From Aquirufa antheringensis (GTDB taxonomy: Bacteria > Bacteroidota > Bacteroidia > Cytophagales > Spirosomataceae): a stretch of DNA of 64,000 bases. Where the stretch lies: the NCBI RefSeq assembly GCF_004307425.1, contig NZ_SEWZ01000004.1, forward strand, positions 372,001 to 436,000, given 5' to 3'. Made by a program: the position numbers and the translations under genes. Below are positions 45,757 to 55,047 of this stretch, piece by piece (the stretch's first letter is position 1; each line of letters begins with the position of its first letter). A model generated the notes under the pieces. That model saw only the letters and a program-made list of their open reading frames with translations. It had not been told where the DNA came from and searched no databases.

Positions 45757-46991
45757 AATTAACTTTAACGAATAAAATTATTATTGGCTTTATCTTAGGC
45801 TTAGTGCTGGGAGAGTTCTTTTTCCTTTATTTTGCGCCAGAAGTTAGCCACGATTTAGGGGCTAAAGTTCAAATTGTTTCCAAGATCTTCCTTCGCCTCA
45901 TTAAGATGATCGTAGGTCCATTAGTCTTCTGTACTTTGGTCGTAGGAATCGCGAAATTAGGCGATTTCAAGGCGGTAGGCCGTATTGGAATTAAAACTAT
46001 TGGGTATTTCTACTTTGCCACGATTCTTTCCTTAGTAACGGGATTGGTAGTCGTAAACATAACTCAACCAGGTAGCTTGCAAAGCTGGCCTAAACCGGCC
46101 GCTGGAACAGAAACGGGTATCGATTCGTCTAAAGCCAAAACAATGGAAGACTTCATCTTACATATCTTCCCAGACAGCTTTTTTAAGGCTTTGGCAGAAA
46201 ATGAAATCCTTCAAATTGTCATCTTCTCCCTATTCTTTGGTGTCGCACTAGGCTCTATTGGTGAAGTAGGAAAACGATTAATTCACGTCATCGAAAATTT
46301 AGCCGAGGTCATCTTTAAAATGGTTAATTATGTGATGGAAGTAGCTCCATATGCCGTATTCGCAGCCATGACAACGGTGGTAGCGAACAAAGGATTAAGC
46401 ATTTTAATCAGCTATGGCTATTTGATGCTTTGCTTTATGGGTGGTCTTTTATTCTTCACTGTCGTGATTTTATGGATCATTTGTTTAGTCAATGGCATTC
46501 CATATTGGAAATTACTAAAGGAATTAAAGGAGGCTTTATTAATCTCCTTTTCAACGGCAAGCTCGGAGGCGTCCTTTCCTCAAACAATCGCTGCCTTGGA
46601 GAAATTCGGTTGTAGTAGACGTATTGTGGGTTTTGTTTTACCTTTAGGATACAGTTTTAACCTAGATGGTTCGATGTTGTATATGACCTTTGCAACCGGA
46701 TTCATTGCCCAGGCTTATGGCGTTCATTTAAGTTTAGAGCAACAAATCACGATGTTATTAACCTTAATGATAACGTCCAAAGGTATCGCCGGCGTACCTC
46801 GCGCCTCACTCGTGATTATCGCAGGAACCCTTACGATGTTTAATCTTCCAGCAGAAGGTATTGCACTGTTATTAGGAGTTGACCCGTTCTTAGATATGGG
46901 CAGAACGGTTACTTCAGTAGCTGGAAATGGCGTTGCTACGTGTGTGGTTTCGAAATGGGAAGGAGAATTTAATCCGCCTTTAGCTGATTAA
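45753..46991 (+). CDS. Dicarboxylate/amino-acid:cation symporter (DAACS family)
   Basis: The 412-residue membrane protein shows the DAACS features: a serine-rich re-entrant loop SFSTASSEASFPQT, the PLGYSFNLDGSMLYM motif and the GIAGVPRASLVIIAG motif. It has eight helices. It imports glutamate, aspartate or C4-dicarboxylates with Na+ or H+; the exact substrate cannot be told. It is the last gene of a five-gene plus-strand run and overlaps the convergent permease gene by 23 nt. Confidence 0.92.
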   Translation: MKLTLTNKIIIGFILGLVLGEFFFLYFAPEVSHDLGAKVQIVSKIFLRLIKMIVGPLVFCTLVVGIAKLGDFKAVGRIGIKTIGYFYFATILSLVTGLVVVNITQPGSLQSWPKPAAGTETGIDSSKAKTMEDFILHIFPDSFFKALAENEILQIVIFSLFFGVALGSIGEVGKRLIHVIENLAEVIFKMVNYVMEVAPYAVFAAMTTVVANKGLSILISYGYLMLCFMGGLLFFTVVILWIICLVNGIPYWKLLKELKEALLISFSTASSEASFPQTIAALEKFGCSRRIVGFVLPLGYSFNLDGSMLYMTFATGFIAQAYGVHLSLEQQITMLLTLMITSKGIAGVPRASLVIIAGTLTMFNLPAEGIALLLGVDPFLDMGRTVTSVAGNGVATCVVSKWEGEFNPPLAD

Positions 46992-48204
46992 AGGTCATTT
47001 GAACGGCTTTGCGTGCCGGAATAATAGAGGCTAAAAAGGTGATAACCATCACCACTAAAGCAGTCATTAAAAAGTCAAACCATTCCATCTGAATGGGATA
47101 GGCATCAATTAAAGCGTTCGGGATTCCTAAAGGGATAATTCCGAACGTTTGTTGTATCCAGCCCAGGGCAAAACCCAAACCCATTCCTACAACCGCCCCG
47201 GAGAAACTTATAAATAGTCCAACGGAAAGAAAAATTTGCATCATTTGCTTGGGTGTCATTCCCATAGCTAATAAAGTACGAAGGTCTTTTCGCTTTTCAA
47301 TTACTAATAAGGAAAGGGCATAAAAAAGCGTAAAAGAGGCAATTCCCATGATGAAGACCATCAAAATAAAAACAAATAACTTCTCAATCTTAATGGCTCT
47401 TAAAAGAATGGCGTGCTGTTGATCGCGTGTTTGCACTTGGAATGGTACACCTACTATTTTTTGGATCGCTGATTGTACCTCCGTTTCTTGAACCCCCTCA
47501 GCTAACATGATTTCGAAACGAGAAACCGTAGCTGAATCCGCTACAGTCAGTTCACGCATCCAGTTCAACGGAACTAAAATCATCTGATTATCAAAAGTCT
47601 GCTCTACTTGTAAAACACCTGAAGGGAAAAAACCTTTCTGGTTAGCCGCATCCACATTCACTTGGAATTTAGCCAAAGCTTTTTGATTCGGATACCAGGC
47701 CTCAATTGGGTGATAAATATCTTCAAAATTCATTCCCATTGCCATAAATACACCTGCACCCACCATCCCGAAAGGATGTCCATCGTATTCCAACAGGTAA
47801 TCACCTTCCACCACCTGGTTTTTCAAGCGTTGAGAGGCAATAAAAGAGGAGTCTACCCCTTTTAAGGTGACCACTAATTGCTTGCCGTTATAGCGAATGA
47901 GCGCTTGATCTTCTAGGAGGGGTTGAACAGAGCGTACACCTGAAATCGAAGCGATCTGTTGTAGTTGTGAAGGACTTAATGTGAAGCGCGTTTCTGAGAC
48001 TGAAACAATACTTAAATCAGGATCAAAGGTTTTAAATAGGCCTTTTTGGAAATCTTCTAAGCCATTGAATACAGATAAGATAAGCACCAAAGCCATCACC
48101 TCAACGCCTACCCCAATCATCGAGATTCGGGAGATTAAGGTGATAAAACTCGCCTTAAATGGAGAAAAAAAATACCTTTTCGCAACAAATAAGGAAACTC
48201 CCAT
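46969..48204 (-). CDS. LolC/LolE-like ABC transporter permease
   Basis: The 411-residue protein has an N-terminal membrane helix after LFVAKRYFF, a large periplasmic domain with FNGLEDFQKGLF, and three C-terminal helices in an FtsX-like domain (LSLLVIEKRKDLRTLLAMGM). This fits the MacB/LolCE class, which moves lipoproteins or other substrates from the inner membrane. The ATPase (LolD-like) gene is not adjacent. rbfA lies 11 nt upstream in the same direction. Confidence 0.88.
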   Translation of the reverse strand: MGVSLFVAKRYFFSPFKASFITLISRISMIGVGVEVMALVLILSVFNGLEDFQKGLFKTFDPDLSIVSVSETRFTLSPSQLQQIASISGVRSVQPLLEDQALIRYNGKQLVVTLKGVDSSFIASQRLKNQVVEGDYLLEYDGHPFGMVGAGVFMAMGMNFEDIYHPIEAWYPNQKALAKFQVNVDAANQKGFFPSGVLQVEQTFDNQMILVPLNWMRELTVADSATVSRFEIMLAEGVQETEVQSAIQKIVGVPFQVQTRDQQHAILLRAIKIEKLFVFILMVFIMGIASFTLFYALSLLVIEKRKDLRTLLAMGMTPKQMMQIFLSVGLFISFSGAVVGMGLGFALGWIQQTFGIIPLGIPNALIDAYPIQMEWFDFLMTALVVMVITFLASIIPARKAVQMTFNQLKAD

Positions 48205-48215
48205 CTGAATCAGAA

Positions 48216-48614
48216 TTAATCAATTTCGTCTGCCACCCGATTAGGAACATCTCCCTCCTCTGCAGGTGGAATGACTAATCCTTCGAATAAGGCTTCAATT
48301 TTAGCCGCATAAGCAGCGGTGTCGTCTAAGAAAAAGACAAGGTTGGGAATAATGCGCACCTGCTTGCGAATGCGATTCGATAAGGCATTTCGAATAGCCT
48401 TATTTTGAAGTTCAATTTGGTCCATCACTGCCTCGCGATCATCGATAAGCAAAAAGCTTAAATAACAACGGGCTACGGAAAGATCAGGACTAATTTTCAC
48501 TTCCGTTACGGTCACCATGCCGTTTCCAAAAAGCATTTTAAATTCTTTTTGAAATATATCACTTAAATCTTTCTGTATTTGACGGCCAAATTTTTGCTGA
48601 CGCTTCGTTTCCAT
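48216..48614 (-). CDS. rbfA: Ribosome-binding factor A
   Basis: The 132-residue protein fits RbfA, which matures the 30S subunit and helps cold adaptation. Family signs are the N-terminal RQQKFGRQIQKDLSDIFQKE, VTEVKISPDLSVARCYLSF in the middle (landmarks), and VRIIPNLVFFLDDTAAYA near the end. The short acidic C-terminal tail is extra. It precedes the permease gene. Confidence 0.94.
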   Translation of the reverse strand: METKRQQKFGRQIQKDLSDIFQKEFKMLFGNGMVTVTEVKISPDLSVARCYLSFLLIDDREAVMDQIELQNKAIRNALSNRIRKQVRIIPNLVFFLDDTAAYAAKIEALFEGLVIPPAEEGDVPNRVADEID

Positions 48615-48716
48615 GCTTGCTCTCTATTTTTCTAGGTCTTTTTATCTCAAAAAACACCTGCAAATTTCATAATAATAATTGGAATCACCGTAATTTAGGG
48701 CTTCGTTTAGCTAAAT

Positions 48717-50084
48717 ATGTTACAATTTATTAAATCCAATAGTCTTCTATCTCTCCTACTCTTTGTGGTTTTAGGTGGGCTTTTTGCTTTTCTGCATACT
48801 CAGCAGGGATTTAGCTATTTCCCTTGGGAGATTAAAAACTATTTAATTGGCCAAAAACTAAATCAAGGATTCCGCCTTTACAAAGACATTCGTGACAATA
48901 CGGGACCTTTTGCAACTGGATTTTATCAATTACTTGATTTTTTATCCATTCCGCTTTCGTATAATCCGTATGTGGCCTTCCTATTCATCTCCACACAGGC
49001 CTACCTCTTTCACACTACAATCGCAGAATTTGATTTAATGCCTAAATTAGGAGGGCTTGCCTTCGGTGTATACCTCTTGTTATTCCATTTAAGCGCGGAA
49101 TTCCATGTACCTGATCCTGCCTTAATGGGCCTAACCTTTATCCTATTAGCATGGAAAGAAATTATTCAACAGCAGAAAACGCTATTAGTGAATGATCGGG
49201 TATTTTTAGTGGGGATCTATTTAGCTACCGCCACCCTCTTTTTCCCTGCTTACTTCTGGTTATTCCCTTGGGCAATCCTCAGTTTATTATTTTATTCAGG
49301 TGTTTCGATTAGACAAATCATTTTAGTGTTAATCGGCTATCTATTTATACTCACTATCGCCAGTTTAGTTTTTTCCTTTCGGGGAAACCTCCCTTATCTG
49401 TGGCAAGTATATCGTAATTCGGCCTTTACCTTTCATTTGATCTCTTGGCAGGAAAGCAAATTAGTACTCTTCAGTTTTGCTCCCGCCATCGTGATGGGTA
49501 TAGCGGGTTTGTACCAGGTCGTAGGGAATCCTAAAATTAGAGCACATGCACAGAAGGCACAACAGACTACGATTATCTGGTTCTTCTTTAGCTTTATATC
49601 GATGGCGAATTTCCCCTCTTACCATCGGATTAATTTTGTATTATTATTACCTCCTTTGGCTTATTTCGGACTTAATTTATTTTACCTTATCAAGAAAAAT
49701 TGGCAAAAGGAACTCACCTTCGTTCTGCTACTCTCCGCGGTATTTTTCACCGCAAAACAAGATCAGTCCAGCTTAGCAATAGCCGCTAAAACACCCGACA
49801 AGATTCCGGTAAATGGTCAAAAGTTACTCATATTAGGGCCAGAAATCCAGGAATACCTGCACAATCAAATGGCTGGACCTTTTGTTAATTGGGATTTAGC
49901 AAAACCCCTCTTAAGCCAGCTAGATTCGTATAAGAACGTCATTATTGTACAGGACTATTTTGTGAAAGATCAACCTACCTACATTTATGATTCGGAAGGG
50001 TATTTTGCCAAAATAGGGCAACACCTTCCCCACATCACGCAACAATATGTGTTAGTAAGTCCTAAATTGTACAAAAAGAAATAA
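48717..50084 (+). CDS. Polytopic membrane protein of unknown function
   Basis: The 455-residue protein has about ten membrane helices in the first 350 residues and a soluble C-terminal part. It has a GT-C-like appearance: WEIKNYLIGQKLNQGFRLYKDIRDNTGPF lies in the first loop (landmark), like the loops of ArnT-type glycosyltransferases. It may be a lipid-linked sugar transferase or a Bacteroidota membrane protein of the DUF6427 type; I cannot decide. It ends two nt before the convergent rpiB stop. Confidence 0.7.
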   Translation: MLQFIKSNSLLSLLLFVVLGGLFAFLHTQQGFSYFPWEIKNYLIGQKLNQGFRLYKDIRDNTGPFATGFYQLLDFLSIPLSYNPYVAFLFISTQAYLFHTTIAEFDLMPKLGGLAFGVYLLLFHLSAEFHVPDPALMGLTFILLAWKEIIQQQKTLLVNDRVFLVGIYLATATLFFPAYFWLFPWAILSLLFYSGVSIRQIILVLIGYLFILTIASLVFSFRGNLPYLWQVYRNSAFTFHLISWQESKLVLFSFAPAIVMGIAGLYQVVGNPKIRAHAQKAQQTTIIWFFFSFISMANFPSYHRINFVLLLPPLAYFGLNLFYLIKKNWQKELTFVLLLSAVFFTAKQDQSSLAIAAKTPDKIPVNGQKLLILGPEIQEYLHNQMAGPFVNWDLAKPLLSQLDSYKNVIIVQDYFVKDQPTYIYDSEGYFAKIGQHLPHITQQYVLVSPKLYKKK

Positions 50085-50086
50085 GC

Positions 50087-50530
50087 TTAGCAGCAAGAAA
50101 TTTTGTTCACTCGACCTTGGTGACGACCTCCTTCGAAAGGAGTATCTAAAAACACCTGTAAACAAGCTTTCGCTTCCTCTAAAGAGATAAAACGTACCGG
50201 AAGACATAATACATTCGCATCATTGTGCTGACGAACTAAAGCAGCTACTTCAGTATTCCAAGCTAAGCCAGCGCGAATACCTTGGTGTTTATTAGCGGTA
50301 ATCGCCACACCATTAGCGCTACCACATAATAATAAACCAAAATTCACCTCCCCTTTCTCTACCGCATCAGCTACTGGATGTGCAAAATCGGGATAGTCCA
50401 CAGAATCAGCAGAATAGGTACCGCAATCTTTTACCGAGATGCCTTTGGCCTCTAAAAAAGCGATTAAATCATTCTTGTAATCAAAACCGGCGTGATCACC
50501 GCCTACTGCGAAACTGAAAGGAGCATTCAT
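50087..50530 (-). CDS. rpiB: Ribose-5-phosphate isomerase B
   Basis: The 147-residue protein has the RpiB signatures: VGGDHAGFDYKN at the N-terminus, LLCGSANGVAIT with the catalytic Cys, and RQHNDANVLCLP. It interconverts ribose 5-phosphate and ribulose 5-phosphate. The chosen start is MNAPFSF; an upstream in-frame start would add a 38-residue hydrophobic tail across the divergent promoter region and is rejected. Confidence 0.95.
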   Translation of the reverse strand: MNAPFSFAVGGDHAGFDYKNDLIAFLEAKGISVKDCGTYSADSVDYPDFAHPVADAVEKGEVNFGLLLCGSANGVAITANKHQGIRAGLAWNTEVAALVRQHNDANVLCLPVRFISLEEAKACLQVFLDTPFEGGRHQGRVNKISCC

Positions 50531-50551
50531 GAAATTGTGATTTATTTTTTG

Positions 50552-50559
50552 CAAAGGTA
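50552..50559 (-). promoter_or_regulatory. Candidate -7 promoter element of rpiB
   Basis: The minus strand reads TACCTTTG, an exact TAnnTTTG match, about 21 nt before the rpiB start. The opposite strand carries TACATTTA at 50573-50580 as a possible -7 box of the LOG gene. Confidence 0.5.
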
Positions 50560-50599
50560 AAAGGAATAGTCCTACATTTAGGAAACAATTTTTAAAAAT

Positions 50600-51322
50600 A
50601 TGACGAAGAATAACTGGAAAGAGGAAGAAGAGAAAATTAAACAAGCTTTTGGCGACAAAACCTGGGCTCAGATTAAATCAGAGGAGTCTTGGCGTATTTT
50701 CAAAATTATGAGTGAATTCGTAGAGGGAATCGATAAATTATCTAAAATCGGCCCTTGTGTTTCCATCTTCGGATCTGCTCGAACCAGCCCAGATAGTCCT
50801 TACTATAAAATAGCGGAAGAAATAGCTGCCAAATTAGTACGCCACGGATATGGTGTCATCACCGGTGGAGGGCCTGGAATCATGGAGGCTGGTAACAAAG
50901 GAGCAGCCAGTGAACGAGGCCGCAGCGTGGGCTTGAACATTGAATTACCCTTTGAGCAAACTCCAAATCCTTACATCGATTCAGATAAAAATATGAATTT
51001 CGACTTCTTCTTTGTGCGCAAAGTGATGTTCGTGAAATATTCACAAGGGTTTATCATTATGCCGGGTGGTTTCGGAACGTTGGATGAGATGTTTGAATCT
51101 TTGACCCTGATCCAAACTCACAAAATAGGTCGATTCCCGGTAGTTTTAGTGGGAAAAGACTATTGGAATGGCTTAATCGACTGGATGAAAAAGACGATGG
51201 TCGCTGCAGGAAATATCCACGAAGAAGATTTGGAACTATTTGCTTTAGTAGACACTCCCACGGAGGCCGTGCGCGTAATCGACGACTTCTATGCGAAGTA
51301 TTTACTGAAACCGAATTTCTAG
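50600..51322 (+). CDS. LOG-family protein (TIGR00730-type nucleotide phosphoribohydrolase)
   Basis: The 240-residue Rossmann-fold protein has the LOG signatures GGGPGIMEAGNKGA near residue 91 and PGGFGTLDEMFE near residue 155. Characterised relatives cleave ribose 5-phosphate from nucleotide monophosphates or cytokinin ribotides. The bacterial role is often nucleotide salvage. It overlaps the polX-like gene by four nt at its 3' end. Confidence 0.88.
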   Translation: MTKNNWKEEEEKIKQAFGDKTWAQIKSEESWRIFKIMSEFVEGIDKLSKIGPCVSIFGSARTSPDSPYYKIAEEIAAKLVRHGYGVITGGGPGIMEAGNKGAASERGRSVGLNIELPFEQTPNPYIDSDKNMNFDFFFVRKVMFVKYSQGFIIMPGGFGTLDEMFESLTLIQTHKIGRFPVVLVGKDYWNGLIDWMKKTMVAAGNIHEEDLELFALVDTPTEAVRVIDDFYAKYLLKPNF

Positions 51323-52986
51323 TTTTTAGCGAAAAAGTGTTTGATATCTGCCAAAGGCAAAGCGTTCAAAGTCAATTCTTTTAACAAACCTCCTTTACGC
51401 CCCACTCTGACACCCCATTCCATATCCCGTAAACCGGCAATGGCATGAGCATCCGGGTTGATGGACACAAACACCCCTTTATCCATCGCTTCATAGAGGT
51501 GACGCCAGTCTAGGTCTAATCGATACGGACTGGCATTTAATTCAATACTAACTCCATTCGCTTTACAAGCATCTAAAATCTTGGACATCTGTAAAGGAAA
51601 TCCTGGTCTAGCTAACAACAAACGACCTGTTGGATGGCCAAGAATAGACGTATATGGATTTTCAATTGCCTTCAGCACACGTGGCATTGCTTTCTCTAAA
51701 TCCATGGTTAAACCAGCATGCACGGAGGCCACCACGTAGTCGAAAGAGGCTAAAATGGAAGGATCATAATCCAAGCTACCATCGGGCAAGATGTCCGATT
51801 CAATTCCTTTTAAGATCTGAAAATCGGACCACTGCGTATTCAAATGATCTATTTCTTCGTGCTGACGTTGCACATCCTCCTCTTTCAAACCTCCCGCATA
51901 GGCTGCATATTTCGAGTGATCTGCAATCCCGAAATAACTTAGTCCTAAGTCGCGGCAAGCTTCTGCCATTTCAGTTAAGGTATTTTTTCCATCGGAATAG
52001 GTCGAGTGGTTATGCAAGCAGCCGCGCAAATCACGGTATTCCACTAGAGACTTATCCCCTTTTTTAGTGAACCAATCAAATTCCTGTAAACCTTCGCGCA
52101 TCTCAGGTACGATAAAAGGCAAGTGTTGGGAGGTGTAGATTTCTGATTCTTCTTTCAACTCTTTTCCCTCAAAACGCTCGTAAAAGTGAACTTGAGCTAA
52201 GTGATCTGGCGAAGCTGATAGGGCAAATAATTTTGTCACCCATTCTCCAGTAGAAGCAAAGTGAATTTCGATGGGAATCAAATGACCCTTTGCGAAACCT
52301 CTCCAAGTAAAAGGAGATGATTCCTTCAGATCCTCTTCTAACCTATCCACTGATTGCAGCAGCCCAGAAGCTCCAAATAAATCATCCGTTTCCACTAAAA
52401 ATACCAACGAGTTAATCACTTCACAATTTCGGCGCAATTCCCCTGCAATGGATACTTGAGAGAAAAAAGCCTTGAGTTCTTGTGCGATTTCATCCGCTAA
52501 ATCTTGCGCTTTATTGATACGCAATTTGCTAGAATTTGATTTAATGAAATGGATATTCAGCGTGACACTTTCCACCACTGCGCCACCAAATCCTTTTAGC
52601 ATAGCTAATCGCCCATCTTCGCAAGCGGCTAACAAATCATCAATTTCAGTTATTTGTAATTCCTGCCAAATGGTTCGCACCTTTTTAGGACCTAAGCCCT
52701 TTATCTTCAATAAGGTCAGTAAACCAGGAGGAGTCTGTTCAATGATCTGTTCTAAATCAGGACACGTTCCTGTCGCTGCGACATCTTGTACAATTTGCAC
52801 CACTACTTTACCTACCCCCGGAATAGCTAGTAATTCGGATTCTGGTAAAGAAGAAATTAGACCAGGGAATTTATCCAGGCCACGCGCTGCGAAAGCTAGA
52901 TTCTTACTTTTGAACTCGTTTACACCATGTAAATCCCAAAGCTTAACAAGTAGCTCGAGCGCGTCGACGATTTGATCATTATCCAT
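51319..52986 (-). CDS. polX: PolX-type protein with degenerate polymerase domain and intact PHP domain
   Basis: The 555-residue protein has N-terminal helix-hairpin-helix motifs (LPESELLAIPGVGKVVVQI; LLTLLKIKGLGPKKV), a Pol-beta-like palm, and a C-terminal PHP domain with HNHSTYSDG, IADHSKYA, SVHAGL, GHPTGR and NPDAHA. In the palm the family's AGSxRR...GDLDIL reads AGELRRNCEVINSLVFLV, so both catalytic Asp residues are lost; the third is replaced by Glu in IEIHF. A nuclease role without polymerase activity is likely. The start MDNDQIV was chosen; an upstream start overlaps the alkyltransferase gene. Confidence 0.87.
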   Translation of the reverse strand: MDNDQIVDALELLVKLWDLHGVNEFKSKNLAFAARGLDKFPGLISSLPESELLAIPGVGKVVVQIVQDVAATGTCPDLEQIIEQTPPGLLTLLKIKGLGPKKVRTIWQELQITEIDDLLAACEDGRLAMLKGFGGAVVESVTLNIHFIKSNSSKLRINKAQDLADEIAQELKAFFSQVSIAGELRRNCEVINSLVFLVETDDLFGASGLLQSVDRLEEDLKESSPFTWRGFAKGHLIPIEIHFASTGEWVTKLFALSASPDHLAQVHFYERFEGKELKEESEIYTSQHLPFIVPEMREGLQEFDWFTKKGDKSLVEYRDLRGCLHNHSTYSDGKNTLTEMAEACRDLGLSYFGIADHSKYAAYAGGLKEEDVQRQHEEIDHLNTQWSDFQILKGIESDILPDGSLDYDPSILASFDYVVASVHAGLTMDLEKAMPRVLKAIENPYTSILGHPTGRLLLARPGFPLQMSKILDACKANGVSIELNASPYRLDLDWRHLYEAMDKGVFVSINPDAHAIAGLRDMEWGVRVGRKGGLLKELTLNALPLADIKHFFAKN

Positions 52987-52999
52987 AGACAAATATAAA

Positions 53000-53467
53000 C
53001 TAAAATAAAGTGGCACCCTCCTTTGCAAGCAACCATTCCTTCCGCCATAATCCTCCACTATAGCCTACGAGTTTACCGGTAGATCCTATGACACGGTGGC
53101 AAGGATGGAAGAGTAAAATCGGGTTTTGGCCATTCGCATTCCCTACCGCCTGAGCGCCTTTAGGCATTTCTAATCGCTTGGCAATTTCAGCATAAGTAGC
53201 CGTAGTACCGGTAGGGATTTCTCGTAATGCCGCCCAGACTTTTTGTTGAAAAAGTGTTCCTACCGAAGGGTCTATCTGGTATTCCTGTAGGATACCCGTT
53301 TTAAAATAAGTTTCCAAAATTTCTTTAATCAGCTGAATTTCAACAGAATGAAAATTCTTTTCTGATTCTTCTACCTCCACAAAAGAACAAGATCGCAAAC
53401 CGGCATCCGCTAATTCCACACGTAAAATTCCGATCGGACTTGAGAAATAAAATTCTGAATTTGGCAT
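53000..53467 (-). CDS. ogt: Methylated-DNA-protein cysteine methyltransferase
   Basis: The 155-residue protein repairs O6-alkylguanine by transfer to its own Cys. The active site PCHRVI, IPTGTTATYAEIAKRL and the end GGLWRKEWLLAKEGA are typical. It lacks the Ada regulatory domain. It is followed after 13 nt by the PolX-like gene, so two DNA-repair genes are co-transcribed. Confidence 0.95.
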   Translation of the reverse strand: MPNSEFYFSSPIGILRVELADAGLRSCSFVEVEESEKNFHSVEIQLIKEILETYFKTGILQEYQIDPSVGTLFQQKVWAALREIPTGTTATYAEIAKRLEMPKGAQAVGNANGQNPILLFHPCHRVIGSTGKLVGYSGGLWRKEWLLAKEGATLF

Positions 53468-53616
53468 AAGGACTCAATTTCAGACAAAAAATGGTAAATT
53501 TCCAACATTTAAGAGGCTAATATTGGAAATATTGAAAATTATCACTGCTTTGGAAAATCAAAACAAAAATAAAATTCTAAATTATATTCATATCAAGCAT
53601 TTTAATATACCCTATC

Positions 53617-55047
53617 ATGAATTTCTCCTTTAAAAACTACGACCCGGAAGGGTTTTTTGATGAAATGTTCGAAGCGGACGGGAGTGTCCGTTTAGGATAC
53701 GAACACTTTAAAGAACGCGTAGAGCAATTATCCCAAGAAGAATTTTTAAGCCGTCAACAATCCGCAGAAAGAGCCTTAATGGCCATGGGAATCACTTTTA
53801 ATGTCTATGCAGAAAACGAAGGAACCGAGCGCATTATGCCAGTGGACATCATTCCACGTATCGTAGAGGCAAAGGAATGGGAAAAAATAGAGAAGGGATT
53901 AATTCAGCGCATCACCGCACTAAATTTATTCTTAAATGATATTTATTCAGACCAAAAAATCATCAAAGACGGAATCATTCCTGCCGAAGTCATCCACTCA
54001 TCGAAAGACTTTTTAAAGCCTTGTATCGGTATAAAACCTGCCAAAAACATCTACATCCACATCACCGGAACAGATTTGATTCGAGGTAGCGATGGAGAGT
54101 ACATGATTTTGGAAGATAACCTACGATGCCCATCCGGCGTATCGTACATGATGGAAAACCGGGAACTATTAAAGCAAACCTTCCCGGAAGTCGTCGCAAA
54201 GACACAAATCAGGCCCATTTCTGACTACCCAAATAAGTTATTAGAAATGCTGCGCTTCATCAGTGATCGCCCAGATCCTACCGTCGTAGTTTTAACACCA
54301 GGAATCTATAATTCTGCCTATTTCGAACATTCCTACCTTGCCCAACAAATGGGGGTGGAATTAGTAGACGCCCGTGATTTAGTGGTTCACGAGGGCTATG
54401 TCAAAATGCGAACCACCAAAGGCTTTCAAATCGTAGATGTCATCTATCGCCGAATTGATGACACTTTTTTAGATCCTACCGTCTTTAATCCAGACTCCAT
54501 GATCGGAATTCCAGGCATTTTTGATGTGTATAAAAATGGAAAAGTAGCCATAGCGAATGCCCCAGGAACGGGTGTAGCGGACGATAAAGTGATTTATGCC
54601 TACGTACCTCGCATTATTAAATACTATTTAAACGAGGAACCGATCATTCAAAACGTCAAAACCTACATTTGCTCGGAAGAAGAGGATCGCAACTATGTAC
54701 TGGCTAACATCGAAAAGTTAGTGGTCAAAGAGGCAAATGAAGCAGGTGGTTATGGCATGTTAATTGGGCCAAAATCCACCAAGGAAGAACAAGAAAAGTT
54801 CAAAGCCCTCATCCTGAGCAACCCTAGAAATTATATCGCCCAACCGACTATTTCCTTATCTCGTGTTCCTTGCCTAATCGAGGATCACGCGGAAGGTCGC
54901 CACGTGGATCTCAGGCCCTATATTTTGTATGGAGATGGGGTAAATGTGATGCCAGGCGGGTTAACTCGAGTGGCCTTACGGAAAGGTTCATTGGTGGTTA
55001 ATTCTTCGCAGGGGGGTGGGTCGAAGGATACGTGGGTTATGTATTAG
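53617..55047 (+). CDS. Circularly permuted type 2 ATP-grasp protein
   Basis: The 476-residue protein is of the DUF404/DUF407 type: it has GITFNVYAENEGTERIMPVD near residue 52 (landmark), LEDNLRCPSGVSYMMENRE and a C-terminal SSQGGGSKDTWVM. ATP-grasp enzymes ligate a carboxylate to an amine; the substrate of this group is unknown. In many genomes it stands next to an alpha-E (DUF403) protein and a transglutaminase-like protein. Here it stands alone. The stop and last codons form part of an imperfect inverted repeat. Confidence 0.88.
   Translation: MNFSFKNYDPEGFFDEMFEADGSVRLGYEHFKERVEQLSQEEFLSRQQSAERALMAMGITFNVYAENEGTERIMPVDIIPRIVEAKEWEKIEKGLIQRITALNLFLNDIYSDQKIIKDGIIPAEVIHSSKDFLKPCIGIKPAKNIYIHITGTDLIRGSDGEYMILEDNLRCPSGVSYMMENRELLKQTFPEVVAKTQIRPISDYPNKLLEMLRFISDRPDPTVVVLTPGIYNSAYFEHSYLAQQMGVELVDARDLVVHEGYVKMRTTKGFQIVDVIYRRIDDTFLDPTVFNPDSMIGIPGIFDVYKNGKVAIANAPGTGVADDKVIYAYVPRIIKYYLNEEPIIQNVKTYICSEEEDRNYVLANIEKLVVKEANEAGGYGMLIGPKSTKEEQEKFKALILSNPRNYIAQPTISLSRVPCLIEDHAEGRHVDLRPYILYGDGVNVMPGGLTRVALRKGSLVVNSSQGGGSKDTWVMY

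Noticed and set aside
50530-50644. Extended rpiB start
   Set aside because: The extension crosses the divergent promoter box and the LOG gene start and would place a hydrophobic tail on a cytosolic enzyme.
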